Assembly: GCF_025567345.1 (NCBI RefSeq)
Contig: NZ_JAOQJS010000003.1
Coordinates: 186,001 to 250,000, forward strand
DNA from: Coprococcus ammoniilyticus
GTDB taxonomy: Bacteria > Bacillota > Clostridia > Lachnospirales > Lachnospiraceae
Length of the DNA stretch: 64,000 nucleotides
Direction: 5' to 3'
Below are positions 34,098-43,823 of the stretch, piece by piece. The position numbers and the translations under genes were made by a program. Position 1 is the stretch's first letter; every line of letters begins with the position of its first letter. A model generated the notes under the pieces. The model saw nothing but the letters and a program-made list of their open reading frames with translations. It was not told the DNA's origin and did no database searches.

Positions 34098-35618
34098 TTA
34101 TTTTTTAAGTTTTTTCAAAAGCATGACTGCCTGCTGAAATTCATCGCAATTATGATAAACCATATAATAAATAAAGTTTGGCAAGATACAGCATATAATC
34201 GCACGAACTACCAGATTTAATATTATCGGCAATACAATTTGTGAGCAAATATAATATGTAACAACGCAACTAATTGTAATAACCACCACATAGCCTACAA
34301 TCTTTTTTAAATAAAGTGCCAGACAGTCTCTTTCAAACACATATGTAAACAAATTATGTAAAAGCCAAGGAATTCCAACAATCAAGACCGCAATGACGGT
34401 TGATAAAAGTATTCCATAAATACCTATAATTCTAACCAAAATAATATTAAGAATTAAATTGGTCAAAGCTGCTATCAATGGTCTATACCTATCCTCATGC
34501 CACATTCCTGAAGCATCCTTATATAGGTTAAGAAGACCGTTTAATTGCCGAATAAAAAAATAAATGGAAAAACAAATAACTGCATAAAAAGAAAGCATTA
34601 ATTCCTTTCCAACCCATAACTCCATAAAAGGTTGGTATAAACACAATAAGCAAACTGTACAGATTCCGGCAATCCAACAAATAATAAACGAGAATTTTTT
34701 TAAATCCTTAAAATTTTTTTCCTTCGTTTCAACAACCAAACTATTTCCTATTCCAGCTGTACATGAATTAAAAATTATTGTTATAAAACCGGTAATAGCA
34801 TTCAATATATAAAAATAGTTCTGATATACTGCTAAAACGGTTAATCCTAGAAATGAAGAAATAACAATCGTGTCTGCTGAATCATATATTACACTTCCGA
34901 TTTTTGATGTAAACAAATCTTTAATACGTTGATTTATTCGCTTAATTTGTTTCTTATCAACATTCCCTTGTGGCTTATACTCTGGATACATTCTATCCGC
35001 TACAATTGCTGTTATAATGTTTGTTAATGCTTGAGTTATAAGCATCACCAAAACATATAAATAGTAATTTTTAAAAACAACTAATATTAATAATTGCAGA
35101 CCATACTGAACAGTTATTGTAAACAAAGAAACCTTACTTACAATATCTGTTCTTTGGAAAGCCTGAAGAATACTATTTTTATACGCAAACAACCAGTATG
35201 ACAAAACTGTTGCTCCTAAATTAAGTAAATATAATACGTAAATATTAATTCCATTAGGAACTTCCCCTGAAATTAGTCTAGGTATAAACGGTGTAAGAAA
35301 TCCACCAACCAACGCAATAACAAGACCAATCACTCTATAATATGTTCTGTACAACTTCATTAACGCACATATCATGGTCTTGTTATCATCCGCTATGGGC
35401 TTATACATACTATAGATCATAGCACTACCAACACCTAATTCTGCAAGATTTAAAACTTGCAAAATTGATGTAAATAAGCTATTTAACCCCAAATATTGAA
35501 CACCCATAAGGTAAATCATAGCCGTACGCATCAAAAAAGGGCCAATTACCTGGTATAATTTTAGCAATGTTCCAAATACAATATTTCTGGATGCATTTTT
35601 CGTTCTTTCAATTTTCAT
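34098..35618 (-). CDS. Wzx-type polysaccharide flippase
   Basis: A 506-residue membrane protein of the MOP/PST family with about 14 helices. It flips lipid-linked repeat units across the membrane. The N-terminus is ASRNIVFGTLLKLYQVIGPF, followed by the typical YLGVQYLGLNSLF-like segment and AELGVGSAMIYSMYKPIA. The ATG at 35618 is preferred over a GTG at 35645, which would overlap the previous gene. It partners with the Wzy-like polymerase in the same locus, so a Wzx/Wzy pathway is indicated. Confidence 0.9.
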   Translation of the reverse strand: MKIERTKNASRNIVFGTLLKLYQVIGPFLMRTAMIYLMGVQYLGLNSLFTSILQVLNLAELGVGSAMIYSMYKPIADDNKTMICALMKLYRTYYRVIGLVIALVGGFLTPFIPRLISGEVPNGINIYVLYLLNLGATVLSYWLFAYKNSILQAFQRTDIVSKVSLFTITVQYGLQLLILVVFKNYYLYVLVMLITQALTNIITAIVADRMYPEYKPQGNVDKKQIKRINQRIKDLFTSKIGSVIYDSADTIVISSFLGLTVLAVYQNYFYILNAITGFITIIFNSCTAGIGNSLVVETKEKNFKDLKKFSFIICWIAGICTVCLLCLYQPFMELWVGKELMLSFYAVICFSIYFFIRQLNGLLNLYKDASGMWHEDRYRPLIAALTNLILNIILVRIIGIYGILLSTVIAVLIVGIPWLLHNLFTYVFERDCLALYLKKIVGYVVVITISCVVTYYICSQIVLPIILNLVVRAIICCILPNFIYYMVYHNCDEFQQAVMLLKKLKK

Positions 35619-35634
35619 TCCGTCACCACCAACT

Positions 35635-36771
35635 TTATTTACCACTACTATCTGATATATTTTCCAGATACTTTATAGATTCTTTTCTTTTTTCATTTAA
35701 AATTGTGTGTCCAATTTGATAGTCTGCCTCAAATAAATCATTTTCCATTCCACTAGATGCATATTTTCGTTCTATAGAAAAAGTCTTCAACAGATTTTCA
35801 ATTCTTGACATCATATCTGCTGTATTGTCTTGTCTATCAAACACAATAAATGGCTTTTCAAAAATAAAAGAAAATACACATGCATGGAATGAATCTGTTA
35901 AAATTAATTTTGCATGAGAAATCATGTAAATAAACTCAGACGGACCAAGTGCATATAAATCTTTTTCATTTTGTTTTGCAAGGTTGTAAATTTTCATTTC
36001 CCCTTTTATAGAAAAAGCCTTTTCTATATAGTCCTTCGCATTTTCTGGCATTTCCCCTAAAAAATATGTTAGTATATATGGACTATCTGTCTGAATATTA
36101 AGCATCTTTTTTTGAATACATTCCCACTGACACTTATCAAGCAACAGAGTTGGATCAAGAACAACTTGTGCTTCTCTATTACACAAATTTTTTATAATGG
36201 ATGCTCCAGCATCTTCTCTAACTGAAATACGCTTAAATTCCAAAAGAGCTTTTGTATAATCACTTATTTGGTTTTCAGGAATCATTGATACCCCAAAACT
36301 TGCAGCATATGAAACCCTTTTATCTTTTTTGGCAAACCGCAAAAAGAACCCATCAAAAGTAGTTTTATTCACAGCCCAATATGGATTCCATACCTGATCG
36401 CTGCCTACTATAAAAAGATCATATTCCGAATCCAGATTTCTAAAATTATTTTTCTCGATCCAACGAGTATCCGTATGAATTTTTTCTGATCTGAATTGCA
36501 AAAAATTATCATTTCTTTTTTTCTGGTACTTTTCAACTTTAGCACATTGTATGCCTTTTTTACTAATGCGAACATCAATACCATATTTACAATATAATTT
36601 ACGCCTAATTTTTCCATATAAGCAAAATGGTTCTTTAGAATAATATAAGGCAATAGTAGAAACCTCATGTCCCATATCAGAAAGCACCTGCGAGAGTGCA
36701 TAATTTTGTAGCGTTCCTCCATAATTATCAAATTTAGTTGCATAAATTAATGTTACAATTCCAATCTTCAT
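35635..36771 (-). CDS. Polysaccharide pyruvyl transferase family protein
   Basis: A 378-residue protein starting MKIGIVTLIYATKFDNYGGT. Family features include LFIVGSDQVWNPYWAVNKTT, RVSYAASFGVSMIPENQISD, ISVREDAGASII and LILTDSFHACVFSFIFEKPF. Members transfer ketal pyruvate from phosphoenolpyruvate to a sugar, or act as related sugar-modifying enzymes. AGAGGAAT precedes the ATG at 36771. It is one of two such genes here. Confidence 0.88.
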   Translation of the reverse strand: MKIGIVTLIYATKFDNYGGTLQNYALSQVLSDMGHEVSTIALYYSKEPFCLYGKIRRKLYCKYGIDVRISKKGIQCAKVEKYQKKRNDNFLQFRSEKIHTDTRWIEKNNFRNLDSEYDLFIVGSDQVWNPYWAVNKTTFDGFFLRFAKKDKRVSYAASFGVSMIPENQISDYTKALLEFKRISVREDAGASIIKNLCNREAQVVLDPTLLLDKCQWECIQKKMLNIQTDSPYILTYFLGEMPENAKDYIEKAFSIKGEMKIYNLAKQNEKDLYALGPSEFIYMISHAKLILTDSFHACVFSFIFEKPFIVFDRQDNTADMMSRIENLLKTFSIERKYASSGMENDLFEADYQIGHTILNEKRKESIKYLENISDSSGK

Positions 36772-36796
36772 AATTCCTCTCATTCTATATTTAAGC

Positions 36797-37777
36797 TTAT
36801 ATAAATATTTTAAGCATGACCGCAAGTAATAAATACCACCTATTTTTAATAAATAATAATAGTAATTTCTGTTTAAAAGATAATGATTTATTAGGTAATT
36901 TATTCAGAATTTCTTTTATTTTTTTATTTTCTATATATCTGCAAATATTTTCATAGTTTTTTACAACTCCAAATTTATGACTGTCTTGAATCAAATATCC
37001 TATTATTTTATTGTAATATGTCAAATTTAAGACCTGCATTAACTCATCACTAATTTCAACCTGCAGATTTCTTAATGTATTTATTCTTGCCTCATAGGTT
37101 TTAATTTCATCACCAAGTGCTTCTAATCCTGCTTTCCGCATCGCACCTTCTTCATTAATTATATATGCCTGCAAAGGCAGATTACATATCTTCAAGCTAG
37201 AGGATTCTTGCAAATATTCCAATACAAACTTGGCATCTTCTCCAATTTTCATTTGAGAATCAAATCTTATTTTATTATTCTTTATAATTTCACTTTTGAA
37301 GAGCTTCCCCCAACAATTATTTAAACATTGATTTTCTATTGTCAATTTGATTAACGCCTCTGTATAGGAAAGTCCTAGTATATTCGGATAAATATAATTC
37401 TCCTTAATCTGTCCGTTAACAACATTCTTATGAGTAAATATAATTAAATCGTCATTAAATGCCATATTTTTTTTCAATATATCACCGGCATCTGAAAGTA
37501 AGTAGTCATCAGCATCAAGAAACAATATTTTATCTCCACTAGACAAATTCAAGGCAATATTTCTCGCATTGGAAACACCACCATTGGTAATATGTTTAAT
37601 AATAAATTGGGGAATATTTTCTGTATATTTTTTCAATTTCAACCAAGTATTATCTGTGCTTCCATCATCAATAATGATACACTCATAGTCAATTTCATTA
37701 ATTGTTTTAATAGACTCCACGCATCTACCAATATCGTTCTCTGCATTGTATACTGGAATTATAATACTTAATTTCAT
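36797..37777 (-). CDS. Family 2 glycosyltransferase
   Basis: A 326-residue GT-A enzyme. MKLSIIIPVYNAENDIGRCV opens the Rossmann-like fold; CIIIDDGSTDNTWLKL and NGGVSNARNIAL follow, and the metal-binding DXD is FLDADDYLL. A GEDAKFVLEYL motif gives the likely catalytic Asp. The C-terminus is helical and basic, suggesting membrane association. GAGGAG lies before the two adjacent ATG codons; I use the second. Confidence 0.9.
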   Translation of the reverse strand: MKLSIIIPVYNAENDIGRCVESIKTINEIDYECIIIDDGSTDNTWLKLKKYTENIPQFIIKHITNGGVSNARNIALNLSSGDKILFLDADDYLLSDAGDILKKNMAFNDDLIIFTHKNVVNGQIKENYIYPNILGLSYTEALIKLTIENQCLNNCWGKLFKSEIIKNNKIRFDSQMKIGEDAKFVLEYLQESSSLKICNLPLQAYIINEEGAMRKAGLEALGDEIKTYEARINTLRNLQVEISDELMQVLNLTYYNKIIGYLIQDSHKFGVVKNYENICRYIENKKIKEILNKLPNKSLSFKQKLLLLFIKNRWYLLLAVMLKIFI

Positions 37778-37812
37778 CATTTTCTCCTCAACATCAAAAT
37801 ATAACTTCTCAA

Positions 37813-38943
37813 TTAATTCCAAAAGAAATAATATGGAACTGTTGCATTGTAACCTCGTAAAACAAACGCCTGATACCAAAAATAACCCACAACAGCCAAG
37901 ATTACTATTCTATATATTTTTTTAGACTGTTTTGTAAAACAATTGTCTATATTTGCCAACAACAAAGCCATGTACGGGTAAAAATTATATCCAACTCTGG
38001 ATACATATGTGTTAAATGTTGTTCCAAATTTAGAGAGTAAAATACAGCCAACACACATTATTAAAAATGTAGGCTCTACTTTTCTATTCTTCAAGCATTT
38101 AAATGTGAATACACCCAATATAATATAAATCAAATATTGTAAAACAGTATAAATATCTATTGCAGATGATGTTGAGTATCTTCCGTTTGCAAGATAACTT
38201 AAATAATTTTGTCGAATTATACCTCTTGCAACTAATAATTGTATTAATGAGGAACCAAAATATAATATTACAAATACTAAACTACAAAACAAAATTCCTT
38301 GCATGATTTTAACAACAGGTTGCTTATTTCTTCCAGCTCTGAGTAATAAATACATAGGTAGAATCAACACCGTTATCAAAGCTGATGAATGAAAAACAAC
38401 AGCAATTATTGTAAACAAAATATACTGTTTAATTTTACCATCCGCCAAATATGTCCATGCCAAAAAAGCTATTGGAACTGCTATACACTGTCTCATTAAA
38501 TTTAATGATATATTATACAAAAATAAGTTTATTAACAGCATTGCAAACCAAACAGGTGTATTAAATAATTTTTTACATCGTTTAAACGCTATATAAAAGA
38601 ATACTTGTACCAAAATGGCATATACAAAAAAACCAATATGATAATCCTTAAAAAAGCGAGATAATATGTACGTCAAAAAATAGAATCCAAAATCGGAAAA
38701 CATTGAATCCACTTTTGAAATAACATACGTAATAAAGCTGCTAGACGAAACGGCTTGGGTATAAAATGCTTTTCCATATACCAAAACGTCAGTTCCAACA
38801 CTATCTGCACGACAAGCTGCTATTATAGATGGTATCAAAAGACCAATCACGATTAAAAATCTATTTAATTTTTTATCTTTTATCTTCTCCCCTGCATACA
38901 AAAAAACTGTCGAAGATAAAAATACTGATATATATATACTCAA
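37813..38943 (-). CDS. EpsG/Wzy-like polysaccharide polymerase
   Basis: A 376-residue protein with about ten membrane helices (for example WFAMLLINLFLYNISLNLMR and VVFHSSALITVLILPMYLLL) and the EpsG-type motif ISLNLMRQCIAVPIAFLAW with a conserved Arg, then VFHSSAL. It polymerises lipid-linked repeat units outside the membrane. The start is a TTG at 38943 with AAGGAG 8 nt upstream; it overlaps the stop of the preceding glycosyltransferase, so translation is coupled. Confidence 0.85.
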   Translation of the reverse strand: MSIYISVFLSSTVFLYAGEKIKDKKLNRFLIVIGLLIPSIIAACRADSVGTDVLVYGKAFYTQAVSSSSFITYVISKVDSMFSDFGFYFLTYILSRFFKDYHIGFFVYAILVQVFFYIAFKRCKKLFNTPVWFAMLLINLFLYNISLNLMRQCIAVPIAFLAWTYLADGKIKQYILFTIIAVVFHSSALITVLILPMYLLLRAGRNKQPVVKIMQGILFCSLVFVILYFGSSLIQLLVARGIIRQNYLSYLANGRYSTSSAIDIYTVLQYLIYIILGVFTFKCLKNRKVEPTFLIMCVGCILLSKFGTTFNTYVSRVGYNFYPYMALLLANIDNCFTKQSKKIYRIVILAVVGYFWYQAFVLRGYNATVPYYFFWN

Positions 38944-40058
38944 CTTCTTGGCTCCTTAAGATAAAAATCTTCCATATTTTTACTAGCACTAATAATATCG
39001 TATCCCGCTTGTTCTATTTTTTTAAAATAACTTTTTCTCAGATCCATTGTTAAAGGCTTATAACTACATATTTTATCTGCCCAAATCTCAACCGCATCTT
39101 CACTTATTGGTAAAAATTCAACTACATCGGTAACTGCCAACTCTGTTGTTACTCTATCTGAAACTATAGCTGTCAAACCATTGGCCTGCGTTTCAATTAA
39201 AACTACCGGAAGCCCTTCATATAAAGACGGAAGCAAAAAGCAATCGCAAGCATTCAAAATATCTGCTACATCATTTCTAACTCCAAGAAATCGAACTGAA
39301 TTTTCTAATCCCATATCTTTTGCTAGATTTTTTATACTAGTCTCTTCCATTCCTCGACCAATAACCAATAATACTGTATCATTTCTTTTTTCTATAACCT
39401 TTTTATACGTTTTAAAAAGAAATGGATAATTTTTCTGACTAGATAAACGTCCGACAATCACTAATACCAGTTTATCTTCTAACGCCAGTTTCTTTCTAAG
39501 TTGATTTCTTTTCTCCTCATTAAACTTAAATAAATTTGTATCAACCGCATTTTTCATAATAAAAACTTCATTATTCTCAACGGCCTTTTTTCCCCACATA
39601 TCAATTGCTGCATCTTGACCACATGCTAATTTATCTGTAACATAATGGCGTGCAATCATCATTCTAAAGAAACTAGCAAATTTTGATTTTTTACTTGTAA
39701 CTTCATTTGCAATATGTGAATGCATACATCTTCTGGCTACATTATATTTTTTAGCGATACGCATAATCACATATCCCATTACTCCCATATGTGTATGAAC
39801 AATATCATAGTTTCCCTGTTCTATAATATCTTCCATTTTTTTTATACACTCTTTGGGATTGGATTTATATGGCGGTAATTTATATATATTACATCCCATT
39901 TCTCTCAACGGTTTTTCATAAATTCCTTCATCATAATAACTATATATTATGAAATCAAAATGAATCTTATCATGTTCCATTTGCGAATAATACTCATATA
40001 AAAGTTTCGCAATTCCGCCTCCATCTAGCGATGGAAGTTCTTGTAAAACTCTTTTCAT
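38940..40058 (-). CDS. Family 1/4 glycosyltransferase (GT-B)
   Basis: A 372-residue GT-B enzyme. The N domain has ELPSLDGGGIAKLLYEYYSQ and DIVHTHMGVMGYVIMRIAKK; the C domain has LVIVGRLSSQKNYPFLFKTY, VRFLGVRNDVADILNACDCF and the nucleotide-sugar motif LPSLYEGLPVVLIETQANGL with the E-x7-E pair. It adds a sugar to the growing lipid-linked repeat. It overlaps the polymerase start by 4 nt. Confidence 0.92.
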   Translation of the reverse strand: MKRVLQELPSLDGGGIAKLLYEYYSQMEHDKIHFDFIIYSYYDEGIYEKPLREMGCNIYKLPPYKSNPKECIKKMEDIIEQGNYDIVHTHMGVMGYVIMRIAKKYNVARRCMHSHIANEVTSKKSKFASFFRMMIARHYVTDKLACGQDAAIDMWGKKAVENNEVFIMKNAVDTNLFKFNEEKRNQLRKKLALEDKLVLVIVGRLSSQKNYPFLFKTYKKVIEKRNDTVLLVIGRGMEETSIKNLAKDMGLENSVRFLGVRNDVADILNACDCFLLPSLYEGLPVVLIETQANGLTAIVSDRVTTELAVTDVVEFLPISEDAVEIWADKICSYKPLTMDLRKSYFKKIEQAGYDIISASKNMEDFYLKEPRS

Positions 40059-40094
40059 AATTCATATTTCCTCCATCAATCTTATCTCCACTAA

Positions 40095-40943
40095 TTACGA
40101 CCAATCATCAAAAGTTAACAAGCCACATCCACCTGTAACATAAACTGTGTCTCCATTAATCATTCGTCCAAGATCACTTACAAGAACAACTGATAGATTG
40201 GAAACTTCTTCTGGGGTTGTATATCGTCCAGAAGGTGACGCTGGACGACTGATACTTTGCTCATCATTTCCCATAAGCATTGACGTAGCTGTAGGCCCCG
40301 GTGCAATTGCATTTACTACAATCCCATCTGCACTCAAATGTTTAGCAAGTCCCAATGTCATTCCTCGTATACCCCATTTTGCAAGACCATATGAATTATT
40401 GGCAGGACGAATGGACGATGATGATGAAACATTCAAAATATTTCCCTGAATTTTATTTTCTTTCATATATTCAGCAAATAATTCACTTAAGAAATATGGG
40501 CCTTTTAAATCCGTATCAATAACCATATCAAAATCTGATTCTAATGTATTACCAAAAAAAGTTTTATTAATAACACCTGCATTGTTTACAAGAATATCTA
40601 TTTTTAACCCCCCCAACAATGGATTTTGAAAAATATCTTTCATTTTGGTAACATCACAATTATCTAGTACAATCCCTATAACTTTTTGTTCCGCAAATTC
40701 TTTTTTTAGCTGATTAACTGCTTTTTCAATCTTACTCTCATTTCTTCCTGTTATTATAATATCCGCCTTATTTCTTAAAAAAGCCTCAGCAATAGCAAAA
40801 CCAATTCCACTTGTGCCACCAGTAATAAGAGCACATCTGCCTTTTAACAATTCTCCATAAAGTATTGGATTATTAACAGGAATTTTCATAGAAAAAGTAT
40901 TCTTTAATTTATATTTGATTTTACGAAGAATGTTCTTTATCAT
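40095..40943 (-). CDS. Short-chain dehydrogenase/reductase, partner of the MenD-like enzyme
   Basis: A 282-residue classical SDR. The cofactor motif is ALITGGTSGIGFAIAEAFLR, with NNAGV and the active-site SSS...YGLAK (Ser-Tyr-Lys). The start is 15 nt from the MenD-like gene, a fixed-looking pair. The N-terminal about 35 residues before the Rossmann fold are basic. It probably reduces a keto group made by the neighbouring ThDP enzyme (inference). A G7 run lies in the middle of the gene, currently in frame. Confidence 0.88.
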   Translation of the reverse strand: MIKNILRKIKYKLKNTFSMKIPVNNPILYGELLKGRCALITGGTSGIGFAIAEAFLRNKADIIITGRNESKIEKAVNQLKKEFAEQKVIGIVLDNCDVTKMKDIFQNPLLGGLKIDILVNNAGVINKTFFGNTLESDFDMVIDTDLKGPYFLSELFAEYMKENKIQGNILNVSSSSSIRPANNSYGLAKWGIRGMTLGLAKHLSADGIVVNAIAPGPTATSMLMGNDEQSISRPASPSGRYTTPEEVSNLSVVLVSDLGRMINGDTVYVTGGCGLLTFDDWS

Positions 40944-40958
40944 TTACTTATCCTCCAG

Positions 40959-42713
40959 TTACTTGCTAAACATACTTTTCAATTTTTTCGCTGCTTCTTG
41001 TCCAATAACACCCTTTATAACTTCTTTTCCTTTCTGCTTTACATCAACAGGTTTACTTAAAGCATAAAAATCATGAAGTACTTTTGCATCATTTGACATT
41101 TCTGTGAATACTTCCAATAATATTGGTTGATCACTGTTTTCATCCATAAATTCTTTTCTAGCTTTATCAAAGCTCAATTTATCATGTGCACATAAATATT
41201 TGAATCCATTTTCTTTAACCCATCCTTCTGCTTTAGTACAATGACGAGCAGTCGTATGCAAATCACTAGATTTGTTAATCCAAGTATAATTATAATAAAA
41301 TTCCCCGCCTCCTTCATTGTTAATCAATAATATACGTACATTCTTATTAATGTGTTTAATACGCATTGCGTTCATATCATAAAAATATGCAAGATCTCCA
41401 ATTATTAAATAACATAAATCTTTTCTCGCACATGCTTGTCCTAGAAAGCTAGACATACAACCATCAATACCAAATGTTCCAATATTAGCATATACTTTAA
41501 CATCTGGTTTTAAACAACAATAATTAGTGATTCTAATTGCATTATTAATTGCCATATGAATCATAGAATTAGAGCCCACATTTTCAACAACTTCTTTTAT
41601 TGCATACACATTAGAATACTCAAATTCAGGATACTTAATTGATTCTTTATATTCCTTTAGCATAAGATTATATTCATTATCATTTTGAATATCTCCTGCT
41701 TTTGTATTAAAATACTCAAAAAACCATTCTGGTGTACACTCAAAAATGGTTGTTAAATTTTTAAATAAATCTACTACTCTACCATCTTCCTGAATAAGCC
41801 AATGCTCACATTTTCCTGGAAATCGTCTAAGCATTTCTTTCAGTCCAGCAACAATATTTCCTCCAAATGAAACAACTATCTCTGGCATAATTTCTTCAAA
41901 TTTTTTATTTGTGATATATTGTGTATCCGTACATAATACCGTATTAATATAATCCGGATCATTTATGTTAGACATATACTCTATTGATACCGCACAATTG
42001 AATTTTTTCGAAAATTCTTTTATCTCTGTTTTTAATTTTTCAGATACATTACTATTCTGTCCGCAAACAAGCAGAATTTTTTTACATCTCTTTAATTTTT
42101 CTACTCTATCATCCCATTTTTCCTGCTCATAAGCATACTGTAATCTTTCAAATTTCGTAACCTCTGGTAATTCTTTTACAGTAAATGAGACATTATAACT
42201 ATTCATTGGAATATTAATATGTACTGGGCCTTTTCCATGATGATCTAACTCTAACAAGGCTTCATTCACTAATCTTTGACACCATATAAAGTCATCTTTA
42301 GTATCCACAATAGGTAAATTTACAGATTTTTTTACATGTCTATCAAACATTCCTACCTGATCAATCATCTGATCCTCTCGTTGTCCTAACATATGTGGAT
42401 CTCGGTCGCTTGTTAAAATAACAAGAGGAACATCTTGATAAAAAGCTTCCGCAACAGGTGGCCAATAATTACAAGATGCTGTAGATGCTGTACAAGATAT
42501 TACCACTGGCTCACCTGTTTCTTGAGCCAATCCTAATGCAAAATACCCAGCACTTCTTTCATCAACAACTGAATAACATTTAAAATATGGATCTTCTTCA
42601 ACTGAATGAACAAATGGTACATTTCTACTACCAGCAGAAAGCACGCAATGTCGTATTCCATATTTTTTGAGTAATGCAATAATAATTTGATATGATTTTA
42701 ATTCTGTATACAT
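40959..42713 (-). CDS. MenD-like thiamine-diphosphate enzyme in a polysaccharide locus
   Basis: A 584-residue ThDP enzyme whose domain order matches MenD: an N-terminal Pyr domain with SAGSRNVPFVHS and VVDERSAGYFALGLAQETGE (the activating Glu), a central domain, and a C-terminal PP domain with the Mg/ThDP motif IIGDLAYFYDMNAM...NNEGGG. MenD joins 2-oxoglutarate-derived semialdehyde to isochorismate in menaquinone synthesis, but no other men gene is present here, and flanking genes are sugar modifiers. By analogy to YerE in yersiniose synthesis, it may add a short carbon chain to a sugar; that is speculation. Confidence 0.8.
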   Translation of the reverse strand: MYTELKSYQIIIALLKKYGIRHCVLSAGSRNVPFVHSVEEDPYFKCYSVVDERSAGYFALGLAQETGEPVVISCTASTASCNYWPPVAEAFYQDVPLVILTSDRDPHMLGQREDQMIDQVGMFDRHVKKSVNLPIVDTKDDFIWCQRLVNEALLELDHHGKGPVHINIPMNSYNVSFTVKELPEVTKFERLQYAYEQEKWDDRVEKLKRCKKILLVCGQNSNVSEKLKTEIKEFSKKFNCAVSIEYMSNINDPDYINTVLCTDTQYITNKKFEEIMPEIVVSFGGNIVAGLKEMLRRFPGKCEHWLIQEDGRVVDLFKNLTTIFECTPEWFFEYFNTKAGDIQNDNEYNLMLKEYKESIKYPEFEYSNVYAIKEVVENVGSNSMIHMAINNAIRITNYCCLKPDVKVYANIGTFGIDGCMSSFLGQACARKDLCYLIIGDLAYFYDMNAMRIKHINKNVRILLINNEGGGEFYYNYTWINKSSDLHTTARHCTKAEGWVKENGFKYLCAHDKLSFDKARKEFMDENSDQPILLEVFTEMSNDAKVLHDFYALSKPVDVKQKGKEVIKGVIGQEAAKKLKSMFSK

Positions 42714-42724
42714 AATTTATCCCC

Positions 42725-43816
42725 CTATTTACAACTTTCTTTCAAAAAATCAAGTGTTCGTTTTCTTTCCCTTGAAAGAACTTCGTTTACATATTCATAA
42801 TTAATTACATCATAACTAAATTCACTTTCTCCCACTGCACGATGCTTTGTTCCTGTCAATTCAAGAATACTACTAATCCTCGTGCTATATTTTCCCGGAT
42901 AAAAAGCATAAAAGTCCTTATTAAAGTTTAACGAAAAAGCTACGCAATGAAATGAATCTGTGATTACACTTTCTGCATTATAAATTAATGACAAAAACGC
43001 TTCTACGCTAGGACTATATTTCATTTTTCCTTGATCCTTAAAATGATTTAAATAATAACTTACACGTATAATTTTACAATTCTTTTCCTTTGCCAATTTT
43101 TCTGCAAATTTTTCTAACTTATCATTTGGATTCAATTTATAAATTAAAATATATTTACCATTATTCGCATCTGGAGCAATTAATGGTTTCCAATCCTCTA
43201 AACTTAATCCTAACGTAGGATCTAATACCTGCTGAACTGATTCATATCCTAATTTCTTTATTAATTTAACTGCTGAATCTTCTCTAACCGAAATTGCAGA
43301 ATATTTTAGTACAGCATTTTTAGTCTGCTCTAATTCTTTTTCTGGAATTTCATCCATACCTATGCTTATCGCATACCCAATTCTTTTTTTCCCTGTAGGT
43401 GCAAATTCTAAAAAATATGCTGGTAGAAAGCCTCCATTATATTCACTGTTCCAAGTTTGATCACTTCCAGTACAATAAATATCAGCTATTGGAGGATTCA
43501 TTTTTAACTCGTCAAATGAACTATAACGTTTCGTCATAGAAACCGTTTTTTTCAAAAATTCCTCGCTAAATTTTTTTCTTCGCTTATTTTCTATTTTTTT
43601 ACTAATTATAAATAATGCTTTTTTAACAGGTTTTTTTTCATATCCTTTTGCAACTACGCCTGCTTTTATTTCTTCTGTTTCACTTGCATTTGGTCTAACA
43701 TAATCTATTACTTCTGTTTCTAAACCTAACTTTTCAAAGACTTTACAAGTGGCATAAGTTTGCAGTAATGAACCATAATGCCAAATATAATGTAACGTAA
43801 TTATATCAATCTTCAT
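42725..43816 (-). CDS. Second polysaccharide pyruvyl transferase family protein
   Basis: A 363-residue protein starting MKIDIITLHYIWHYGSLLQT. It has IYCTGSDQTWNSEYNGGFLP, RIGYAISIGMDEIPEKELEQ, ISVREDSAVKLIKKLGYESV and SVITDSFHCVAFSLNFNKDF, the same pattern as the paralogue at 35635-36771. Having two such genes suggests two pyruvate substituents or one related transfer of another group. The ATG follows the GT2 gene closely. Confidence 0.87.
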   Translation of the reverse strand: MKIDIITLHYIWHYGSLLQTYATCKVFEKLGLETEVIDYVRPNASETEEIKAGVVAKGYEKKPVKKALFIISKKIENKRRKKFSEEFLKKTVSMTKRYSSFDELKMNPPIADIYCTGSDQTWNSEYNGGFLPAYFLEFAPTGKKRIGYAISIGMDEIPEKELEQTKNAVLKYSAISVREDSAVKLIKKLGYESVQQVLDPTLGLSLEDWKPLIAPDANNGKYILIYKLNPNDKLEKFAEKLAKEKNCKIIRVSYYLNHFKDQGKMKYSPSVEAFLSLIYNAESVITDSFHCVAFSLNFNKDFYAFYPGKYSTRISSILELTGTKHRAVGESEFSYDVINYEYVNEVLSRERKRTLDFLKESCK

Positions 43817-43823
43817 TGTTTCT

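Noticed and set aside
40609..40615. G7 runs in the SDR gene and near the FrhB-like gene's end as phase-variation tracts
   Set aside because: At seven bases both genes are in frame and such a length is only weakly unstable; noted but not claimed.
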